A stretch of DNA of 64,000 nt from Actinomycetes bacterium (GTDB taxonomy: Bacteria; Actinomycetota; Actinomycetes; Propionibacteriales; Nocardioidaceae). The stretch lies in assembly GCA_023460975.1 (NCBI GenBank), contig JAEWOG010000099.1, positions 62,001-126,000 on the forward strand, written 5' to 3'. Both the position numbers and the translations under genes were made by a program. Positions 57,851 through 64,000 of the stretch are shown in pieces (within the stretch, counting starts at the first letter, position 1; each line of letters starts with the position of its first letter). The notes under the pieces are model-generated. The model was given only the letters and a program-made list of their open reading frames with translations, did not search any database and was not told the origin of the DNA.

Positions 57851-60070
57851 TCACTCGGAGTCGGCCTCCGCGGCAGTCTCGCCGTCGGCCTCCTCGACAA
57901 CCGGGACCAGCGACAGCTTGCCGCGGTCGTCGATCTCGGCGATCTGGACCTGGATCTTCTGGCCGACGGACACGACGTCCTCGACGTTCTCGATCCGCTT
58001 GCCACCCGTGAGGGCCTTCAGCTTCGTGATGTGCAGCAGGCCGTCCTTGCCGGGCAGCAGCGACACGAACGCGCCGAAGTTGGTCGTCTTCACGACCGTT
58101 CCCAGGTAACGCTCGCCAACCTCGGGCATCGTCGGGTTCGCGATCGCGTTGATCGCGGCCTTCGCGGCCTCGGCAGCGGCACCGTTGGTGGCGCCGATGT
58201 AGACCGTGCCGTCGTCCTCGATCGAGATGCTCGCGCCGGTGTCGTCCTGGAGCTGGTTGATGACCTTGCCCTTGGGTCCGATGACCTCGCCGATCTTGTC
58301 CACAGGGACCTTCACGGTGATGATCCGCGGAGCGGTCGCGGCCATCTCCTCGGGCGCGTCAATGGCCTCGCCCATGACGTCGAGGATCGTGTTGCGGGCG
58401 TCGTGCGCCTGCAGCAGCGCGCTGGCCAACACGTCGGCCGGGATGCCGTCGAGCTTGGTGTCGAGCTGGAGCGCGGTGACGAACTCGCGCGTCCCGGCGA
58501 CCTTGAAGTCCATGTCGCCGTACGCGTCCTCGGCACCGAGGATGTCGGTGAGGGCGACGTACTCGGTCTTGCCATCGACCTCGTCGGAGATCAGACCCAT
58601 GGCGATGCCGGCCACGGGGGCCTTCAGCGGCACGCCGGCCTGCAGCAGCGACAGGGTGGAGGCGCAGACCGAACCCATCGAGGTGGAGCCGTTGGAGCCC
58701 ATGCACTCGGAGAGCTGGCGGATCGCGTACGGGAACTCCTCGCGGCTCGGCAGCACGGGCAGGAGCGCGCGACGCGCGAGCGCGCCGTGGCCGACCTCGC
58801 GGCGCTTGGGCGAGCCCACGCGGCCCGTCTCGCCCGTGGAGAACGGGGCGAAGACGTACTTGTGCATGTAGCGGCGGTGCTTCTCCGGGGAGAGCGTGTC
58901 GAGCTGCTGCTCCATCTTGAGCATGTCGAGGGTGGTGACGCCCAGGATCTGGGTCTCGCCACGCTCGAACAGCGCCGAGCCGTGAACGCGCGGAACCACG
59001 CCGACCTCGGAGTGCAACGGACGGATGTCGGCGAGGCCGCGGCCGTCGATGCGGACCTTGTCGCGCAGGATGCGCTGGCGCATGAGGGACTTGTTCAGCG
59101 AGCGGAACGCCGCGCCGATCTCCTTCTCGCGGCCCTCGAAGTCGGCGCCGATCCTGGCGAGCAGGTCGTCCTTGATCTCGTCGAGCTTGTTCTCGCGCTC
59201 CTGCTTGTCACCGATGGTGAGAGCGGCAGCGGTCTCGGTCGAGACGGCGGCGGTGACGGCGTCAAGGACGTCGTCGGAGTAGTCGAGGAAGATCGGGAAC
59301 TCGGCAACCGGCTTGGCCGCGACCTTGGCCAGCTCGGCCTGGGCCTCGACGAGCTGCTTGATGAACGGCTTGGCCGCCTCCAGACCGCTGGCCACGACCT
59401 CCTCGGTGGGCTTGGTCGCGCCGGAGCCGATGAGCTCGAACGCGTGCTCGGGCGCCTCGGCCTCGACCATCATGATGGCGACGTCACCGGTCTCGGTGAC
59501 ACGACCGGCGACGACCATGTCGAACACGGCGTTCTCGAGCTGCTCGTGGGTCGGGAACGCCACCCACTGGCCGTCGATGAGACCCATGCGGGTGCCGCCG
59601 ACGGGGCCGGCGAACGGCAGGCCCGAGAGCTGGGTCGACATCGAGGCGGCGTTGATCGCCAGCACGTCGTACGGCTGGTTGGGGTCGAGCGCCATGACGG
59701 TGATGACGACCTGGACCTCGTTGCGCAGACCCTTCTTGAAGGTCGGGCGCAGCGGGCGGTCGATCAGGCGGCAGGTGAGGATGGCGTCCTCGCCCGGGCG
59801 ACCCTCGGAACGGAAGAACGAGCCGGGGATCTGGCCCACGGCGTACATACGCTCTTCGACGTCAATGGTCAGGGGGAAGAAGTCGAAGTGGTCCTTCGGC
59901 TGCTTGCCGACCGTGGTGGCCGAGAGCAGCATCGTCTCGTCGTCGAGGTACGCCGTCACGGAACCAGCAGCCTGGCGGGCGAGCAGACCGGTCTCGAACT
60001 TGACCGTGCGCTTGCCGAACTTGCCGTTGTCGAGGACGGTCTCGACAGCGGAGATGGTGGGTTCACTCAT
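57851..60070 (-). CDS. pnp: Polyribonucleotide nucleotidyltransferase
   Basis: The 739-residue enzyme has two RNase PH-like halves (about 20-230 and 330-560), a KH domain (VPVDKIGEVIGPKGKVINQL, about 600) and an S1 domain (about 665-725, RYLGTVVKTTNFGAFVSLLPG). It degrades RNA with phosphate and can add tails. Length and order are standard. About 315 bp separate it from rpsO; the acidic C-terminal end EEADGETAAEADSE is usual in actinobacteria. Confidence 0.97.
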   Translation of the reverse strand: MSEPTISAVETVLDNGKFGKRTVKFETGLLARQAAGSVTAYLDDETMLLSATTVGKQPKDHFDFFPLTIDVEERMYAVGQIPGSFFRSEGRPGEDAILTCRLIDRPLRPTFKKGLRNEVQVVITVMALDPNQPYDVLAINAASMSTQLSGLPFAGPVGGTRMGLIDGQWVAFPTHEQLENAVFDMVVAGRVTETGDVAIMMVEAEAPEHAFELIGSGATKPTEEVVASGLEAAKPFIKQLVEAQAELAKVAAKPVAEFPIFLDYSDDVLDAVTAAVSTETAAALTIGDKQERENKLDEIKDDLLARIGADFEGREKEIGAAFRSLNKSLMRQRILRDKVRIDGRGLADIRPLHSEVGVVPRVHGSALFERGETQILGVTTLDMLKMEQQLDTLSPEKHRRYMHKYVFAPFSTGETGRVGSPKRREVGHGALARRALLPVLPSREEFPYAIRQLSECMGSNGSTSMGSVCASTLSLLQAGVPLKAPVAGIAMGLISDEVDGKTEYVALTDILGAEDAYGDMDFKVAGTREFVTALQLDTKLDGIPADVLASALLQAHDARNTILDVMGEAIDAPEEMAATAPRIITVKVPVDKIGEVIGPKGKVINQLQDDTGASISIEDDGTVYIGATNGAAAEAAKAAINAIANPTMPEVGERYLGTVVKTTNFGAFVSLLPGKDGLLHITKLKALTGGKRIENVEDVVSVGQKIQVQIAEIDDRGKLSLVPVVEEADGETAAEADSE

Positions 60071-60345
60071 GGAAGTGGAGCCCTGCTTTCTCTTCGCGGA
60101 GCGATCCGCGCCCGTCGCACCTCTGGGAGGCGGACTTCGAAGGCCCGCGGTGGGAGGCCGGTCTTCGATCGAGGCCCGCGGGGCGGGCGCTGACGCGCCA
60201 CCCGAAGGCCACTACCGAGGACCGGGCCGGACGTGCGGGTCGCTCCTGGTGTTGTGGTTGTTCAGTTGTTCGGCACTGAGCCTAGCGCGGCTCAGCTCCG
60301 GGAGCGGCCTCGGCGCTGTCGCGGGCCGAAGGCCGCCAAATGCCG

Positions 60346-60379
60346 CAGGAGCGGCTCCCGCAATGGGGAGCCGCTCCTG
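60346..60379 (-). terminator. Hairpin between rpsO and pnp
   Basis: CAGGAGCGGCTCCC and GGGAGCCGCTCCTG with a 6-base loop. It follows rpsO by 7 bp. The rest of 60071-60385 has a possible promoter (TAGGCT, minus strand, 60279-60284) and a long GC-rich leader for pnp, but no gene. Confidence 0.8.
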
Positions 60380-60385
60380 GCGAGA

Positions 60386-60661
60386 TCAGCGACGGAGGCC
60401 GAGGCGCTCGACGATCGAGCGGTAGCGCTCGATCTCGGTCTTCTGCAGGTAGTTGAGAAGACGGCGGCGCTGGCCGACCAGCAGGAGCAGGCCACGACGG
60501 CTGTGGTGGTCGTGCTTGTGCTGCTTGAGGTGCTCGGTCAGGTGGGAGATGCGGTGGCTCAGCAGAGCGATCTGCACCTCGGGCGAACCGGTGTCGCCCT
60601 CAGACTTGCCGTACTCGGCGATGATCTTCTTCTTGGTCTCCGCGTCAGTACCGATCGACAT
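60386..60661 (-). CDS. rpsO: 30S ribosomal protein S15
   Basis: The 91-residue protein matches S15: GDTGSPEVQIALLSHRISHLTEHLKQHKHDHHSRRGLL in type (seen here across residues 22-60) and RRRLLNYLQKTEIERYRSIVERLGLRR at the end. It binds 16S rRNA helix 22 in the central domain. The usual neighbour of pnp. Confidence 0.97.
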   Translation of the reverse strand: MSIGTDAETKKKIIAEYGKSEGDTGSPEVQIALLSHRISHLTEHLKQHKHDHHSRRGLLLLVGQRRRLLNYLQKTEIERYRSIVERLGLRR

Positions 60662-60798
60662 GACGGGGCTCCTTTCGGTTCTCGTTGCGCGGCGCGCCGG
60701 GGCACATCCACCCGGGCACTACAGTCCGCGGCCGTTAGACGGCAACCGGGCAAGGCTATCAACGCCGCTCTCAGCGCCCCAATCGGCGCTGGGCTCCC

Positions 60799-61001
60799 TG
60801 GTTGAGCCTGTCGAACCAAACAGGTCTCGACCAGCGGGGGTGGGCTGGTTGAGACCTGTCGAAACCAGCCGGGTCTCGACAAGCTCGACCATCGGATGGG
60901 TTGGTTGAGCCTGTCGAACCGAACAGGTCTCGACAAGCGGGGGTGGGTTGGTTGAGCCTGTCGAAACCACCCAGGTCTCGACACGCTCGACCATCGGGTA
61001 G
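60799..61001. repeat. Tandem pair of a 103-bp repeat of TTGAGCCTGTCGAA type
   Basis: Two copies (60799-60901 and 60902-61001) each hold two motifs: TGGTTGAGCCTGTCGAA, then CAGGTCTCGAC, GCGGGGGTGGG, TGGTTGAG(A)CCTGTCGAAACC, GGTCTCGACA, GCTCGACCATCGG. TTGAGC...GTCGAAA and its complement (TCTCGACA-GCTCGACC) make it palindromic. This is the REP-like type common in Nocardioidaceae and Microbacteriaceae. It fills most of the 341-bp gap rpsO-ribF. Confidence 0.8.
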
Positions 61002-61002
61002 G

Positions 61003-61941
61003 TCAGTCGCCGAGGATCTCTCGCGCGCGACGCACATCGTCGTGCATGGTCTCGATGAGCTTCTCGATGCCCTCGAACGCGACCATGCCGCGCAGCCGCT
61101 CGACGAACTCCACCGTGACCTGGACGCCGTACAGGTCGAGGTCGTCGCGGTCGAGCACGTACGACTCCACACGGCGCGCACGCTCCCCTGCGAACGTCGG
61201 GTTGGTGCCCACCGAGATCGCGGCCGGGAAGCGTTCGTCGGTGTCGGTGCGCGTGAGCCACCCCGCGTACACGCCGTCCGCAGGAGCGGCCTCCACGACC
61301 GGGGTCGGGACGTTGGCGGTCGGGAAGCCCAGTTCGCGACCGCGCTGGTCCCCCCGGACCACCACGCCGCGCACCTGGAACGGGTGTCCCAGGGCCTCGG
61401 CGGCGCCCGCAACGTCGCCGGTCGCGAGGCAGTGCCGCACGTACGTGGAGCTCCACACCTGAGGGCCTCCGTCGAGCTCGACGCCGTCGACCTCGAAGCC
61501 GTTCTGGCTGCCCAGCTCACGCAGCAGGGCCACGTCGCCAGCCGCCTTGTGCCCGAAGCGGAAGTTCGCGCCCACCGCGACGGCGCGCACCCGAAGTCCG
61601 CGGACGAGGATCGTCTCGACGAACTCCTCAGGGGTCCACGCAGCCACCGCGCGGTCGAACGGAACGACCAGGACAGCGTCGGCGCCGGCCTTCTCCAGCA
61701 GTTCCACGCGGGTCTCGATGGAGGTCAGCGTCGGAGGCGCGTGCTCCGGGCGCAGCACGGCCATGGGGTGCGGGTCGAACGTGACCGCGACGACCGTGTC
61801 CACGCCCAGCTCGTCGGCCGCCTGGCGGGCGCGTCGGAGCACGTGCTGATGTCCCAGGTGAACCCCGTCGAAGTTGCCGACGGAAGCGACTGAGGCGGTG
61901 AGGTCAGCCGGGATCTCGTCGGTCGAACGCCAAATCTGCAC
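61003..61941 (-). CDS. ribF: Bifunctional riboflavin kinase/FMN adenylyltransferase
   Basis: The 312-residue enzyme makes FMN and FAD. The N-terminal half has the nucleotidyltransferase start VASVGNFDGVHLGHQHVL and the C-terminal half the kinase motifs GRELGFPTANV and VEFVERLRGM. Start GTG/ATG near 61941. It ends just after the tandem repeats. Confidence 0.96.
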   Translation of the reverse strand: MQIWRSTDEIPADLTASVASVGNFDGVHLGHQHVLRRARQAADELGVDTVVAVTFDPHPMAVLRPEHAPPTLTSIETRVELLEKAGADAVLVVPFDRAVAAWTPEEFVETILVRGLRVRAVAVGANFRFGHKAAGDVALLRELGSQNGFEVDGVELDGGPQVWSSTYVRHCLATGDVAGAAEALGHPFQVRGVVVRGDQRGRELGFPTANVPTPVVEAAPADGVYAGWLTRTDTDERFPAAISVGTNPTFAGERARRVESYVLDRDDLDLYGVQVTVEFVERLRGMVAFEGIEKLIETMHDDVRRAREILGD

Positions 61942-61962
61942 GCAGGAATGTTACGGCCTGCC

Positions 61963-62847
61963 TCAGCCCACGAACACGGCGACCGGTCGTGCGCCGCCTC
62001 CCGCGGCCTCGTACAGCGCCAGGAACTGCCCGTCAGGAGCGAACACGGCGTGCTCCCCCGGCGCCTGAAGGACGAGGTCGAGCCGCCGGCCGTAGCGCAC
62101 CGCGGCGGCCTGCTCCTCGGTGAGGTCCACGGACGGAAAGCTGGCGCGCGCCGCCTCCGCGATCGGGATCATCACGAACTGCTCGTCGAGCTCTTCGAGG
62201 GTGCGCGCCTCGTCCACACCGAAGGGACCCACCGCCGTACGACGCAAGGCCGTGAGGTGTCCGCCCACGCCGAGGGCAGCCCCGACGTCCCGGGCGATGG
62301 CCCGGATGTAAGTGCCGGACGAACACCGTACGGAGATGTCAACGTCGAGCCAGTCCCCCGCCGTACGCTGCGCCCCCACCTCGAGGGAGTGAATCGTCAC
62401 CGGTCGGGCCTTGAGCTCGACCTTCTCACCGGCCCTGACGCGGGCGTAGGCGCGCTGGCCGTCGACCTTGATCGCTGACACTGCCGTCGGGACCTGCAGG
62501 ATGTCGCCGACCAGCCGTGCGAACTCGGCCTCCACTGCGTCCGGTTGCAGGAACGCTGCGGGCTCCGTCGCGGTGACCTCCCCCTCGGCGTCATCGGTGG
62601 TCGTGGCCACGCCGAGGCGCACCGTGGCCTCGTACGTCTTGTCCGTCAGCATCAGATGACCGAGAAGGCGTGTGGCACGGTTCACGCCGAGTACGAGGAC
62701 CCCGGTGGCCATCGGATCGAGGGTGCCGGCGTGGCCGACCTTCCGGGTGCCCGCGAGGCGACGAACCCGGCCGACCACCCCGTGTGAGGTGATCTGGCCG
62801 GGCTTGTCCACGACGACCAGGCCGGACTCCGGTTCCTGGCCCGACAT
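61963..62847 (-). CDS. truB: tRNA pseudouridine-55 synthase
   Basis: The 294-residue enzyme has the catalytic Asp in GHAGTLDPMATGVLVLG and the C-terminal PUA-like region. It modifies U55 in the T loop. Its ATG overlaps the rbfA stop by 1 bp (TGATG), a tight pair; ribF follows. Confidence 0.96.
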   Translation of the reverse strand: MSGQEPESGLVVVDKPGQITSHGVVGRVRRLAGTRKVGHAGTLDPMATGVLVLGVNRATRLLGHLMLTDKTYEATVRLGVATTTDDAEGEVTATEPAAFLQPDAVEAEFARLVGDILQVPTAVSAIKVDGQRAYARVRAGEKVELKARPVTIHSLEVGAQRTAGDWLDVDISVRCSSGTYIRAIARDVGAALGVGGHLTALRRTAVGPFGVDEARTLEELDEQFVMIPIAEAARASFPSVDLTEEQAAAVRYGRRLDLVLQAPGEHAVFAPDGQFLALYEAAGGGARPVAVFVG

Positions 62848-63305
62848 CAGTCCTCGAGGTCCTCGTCGTCCTCGTCCAGGTCGACCTCGCGAGGCTTCTT
62901 GTACGGGTCCTCCTCGCCGGCGTAGGCGTCACCGCGACCCGCGGCCACCTCCTCGTCCAGCGCCTTCGCCCGCGCCAGAACCTCGTCGAGGTGGCGTGCG
63001 TTCTCAGGAAGGGCGTCGGCGATGAAGGTCAGGCTGGGTACGTGGCGCATCCCGAGCTGCTTGCCCACCTCCGAGCGGATCAGGCCCTTGGCGGACTCGA
63101 GCGCTGCGGCCGTGCTGTCGAGGTCGGCGTCGTCGCCGAGCACGGTGTAGAAGACCGTTGCCTGCTGGGTGTCGCCGGTGACGCGGACGTCGGTGACGGT
63201 CACGAACCCGAGCCGCGGGTCCTTGATCCGTCGGTCGAGCATCTCCGCCACGATGACCTGGATCCGGTCGGCGATCTTGCGGACGCGGGGATTGGCCATG
63301 GTCAC
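62847..63305 (-). CDS. rbfA: Ribosome-binding factor A
   Basis: The 152-residue protein has the KH-like fold with RVRKIADRIQVIVAEML, DPRLGFVTVTDVRVTGD and RHVPSLTFIAD. It helps 16S maturation of the small subunit. The C-terminal 30 residues are acidic. It follows infB with hairpins between. Confidence 0.95.
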   Translation of the reverse strand: MTMANPRVRKIADRIQVIVAEMLDRRIKDPRLGFVTVTDVRVTGDTQQATVFYTVLGDDADLDSTAAALESAKGLIRSEVGKQLGMRHVPSLTFIADALPENARHLDEVLARAKALDEEVAAGRGDAYAGEEDPYKKPREVDLDEDDEDLED

Positions 63306-63324
63306 CCTCCTTTTGCCTCTTGGG

Positions 63325-63414
63325 GAGTCCCCGCCTGAGCGGGGACTCTGTCACTGTGTGGCCTTTGCAAAGGCCAACAGGTGCATGAGTCCCCGCCTGG
63401 GCGGGGACTCATGC
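63325..63414 (-). terminator. Three-hairpin spacer between infB and rbfA
   Basis: Two nearly equal hairpins GAGTCCCCGC/GCGGGGACTC (63325-63348 and, inside a longer 15-bp stem, 63383-63414) flank the palindrome TGGCCTTTGCAAAGGCCA (63359-63376). It would attenuate or end infB transcription before rbfA. Confidence 0.75.
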
Positions 63415-63436
63415 GACCTATGGGAACTTCAGCGCA

Positions 63437-64000
63437 TCAGGCGCGCGGGATCTCGCGCATCTCGAAGGACTCGACGATGTCGCCGATCTTGATGTCCTGG
63501 AAGTTCTTGAGCACCAGACCACACTCGAAGCCCTCGCGGACCTCCGCAGCGTCGTCCTTCTCGCGCCGCAGCGAAGCGAGGTCGAGGTTGTCGGCCGCGA
63601 CGGCGCCGTCCCGCAGCACACGCACCTTGGCGTTGCGGCGCAGCACACCGTCGATGACCATGCAGCCTGCGATGTTGCCAGCCTTGGACGAGCGGAAGAT
63701 CTCGCGGATCTCCGCCTGCCCGAGGCGGACCTCTTCGTACTCCGGCTTGAGCATGCCCTTGAGCGCGGCCTCGATCTCCTCGATGGCCTGGTAGATCACC
63801 GAGTAGTAGCGGATCTCCACGCCCTCGCGGTCGGCCATCTCGGTCGCCTTGCCCTGCGGGCGGACGTTGAAGCCGATGATGATCGCGTCGGAGGCAGCCG
63901 CCAGGTCGACGTTGGTCTCGGTGATCGCACCGACACCGCGGTCGATGACCCGGATGCCGACCTCGTCGCCGACGTCGATCTTGGCCAGCGCGTCCTCGAG
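63437..64000 (-). CDS. infB: Translation initiation factor IF-2, C-terminal end
   Basis: The 187 visible residues are the end of IF-2: GVGAITETNVDLAAASDAIIIGFNVRP and the last beta-barrel and helices to MREIPRA. The N-terminal and G domain lie beyond the window edge. IF-2 places initiator tRNA on the 30S subunit. The stop is followed by the three-hairpin spacer before rbfA. Confidence 0.96.
   Translation of the reverse strand, partial: LEDALAKIDVGDEVGIRVIDRGVGAITETNVDLAAASDAIIIGFNVRPQGKATEMADREGVEIRYYSVIYQAIEEIEAALKGMLKPEYEEVRLGQAEIREIFRSSKAGNIAGCMVIDGVLRRNAKVRVLRDGAVAADNLDLASLRREKDDAAEVREGFECGLVLKNFQDIKIGDIVESFEMREIPRA

Noticed and set aside
57821..60193. 790-residue open frame opposite pnp
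   Set aside because: Leu/Asp/Arg-rich shadow; pnp is unambiguous.
63325..63414. Two similar GAGTCCCCGC hairpins spaced like a two-repeat CRISPR
   Set aside because: Repeats are perfect hairpins with different arm lengths, the interval holds a palindrome, and no cas gene is present; terminators explain them better.
1..64000. Mobile elements, prophage, tRNA or rRNA genes
   Set aside because: No transposase or integrase, no cloverleaf or rRNA sequence recognised by reading.

Overview
The window is high-GC DNA with very dense coding, frequent GTG starts, start/stop overlaps and many putative leaderless promoters. Together with the gene set (ctaE-qcrCAB facing ctaC-ctaD-ctaF, PspA/PspAA/HtpX/PspAB, DUF3043, a c-di-AMP riboswitch before an NlpC/P60 gene, a DEDDh-UvrC fusion, a MacS-like kinase) this points to an actinomycete, probably order Propionibacteriales (Nocardioidaceae-like). 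The genus is inference. I see no rRNA, tRNA, IS element, phage or CRISPR array.

Layout. 1-6 kb: lipid and envelope genes on the minus strand (hydrolase, PlsC-type acyltransferase, sensor kinase running off the edge), then a chain of overlapping genes (SRPBCC protein, ArsA-type ATPase, small Cys protein, ROK glucokinase). 6.2-8 kb: acyl-CoA synthetase. 8.2-17.5 kb: a Flp/Tad pilus locus with CpaB, CpaE, CpaF, a vWA-TadB fusion, TadC, its own histidine kinase and LuxR-type regulator, and two Flp pilins. A 16-bp dyad recurs upstream of both the operon and the pilin. 17.6-18.5 kb: a decayed M48 protease. 18.5-19.7 kb: a cell-wall NlpC/P60 hydrolase behind a c-di-AMP riboswitch. 20-24.8 kb: GT87-like membrane protein, NYN-domain protein, Zn ribbon, DEDDh-UvrC nuclease, stand-alone RAM domain. 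24.9-32.5 kb: a large secreted FN3-repeat protein, membrane proteins, trpD, a glycosyltransferase remnant and an HTTM gene pair.

32.5-41.5 kb is respiratory: an orphan receiver-like protein, ctaE-qcrC-qcrA-qcrB (+) and ctaC-ctaD-ctaF (-) converging on about 1 kb without a gene but rich in repeats and dyads. These encode the cytochrome bcc-aa3 branch. 41.6-48.3 kb groups a cysteine desulfurase-like enzyme, TusA, a PfkB kinase, ErpA, glycerate kinase, a GNAT and NadA, suggesting a sulfur/Fe-S supply next to Fe-S consumers. 48.3-55 kb: a winged-helix protein, the PspA envelope-stress module, DUF3043, GNAT, and AzlCD with a putative 9-codon leader. 55-64 kb: dapB, a methyltransferase, an M16 protease, pnp, rpsO, ribF, truB, rbfA and the 3' part of infB, the usual translation/RNA-processing block, interrupted by a 103-bp tandem repeat.

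Most of the window is ordinary chromosomal backbone. The least ordinary parts are the Tad locus with its vWA-TadB fusion and shared dyads, two genes that seem to need CTG starts, and the structured gap at 37.5-38.5 kb.
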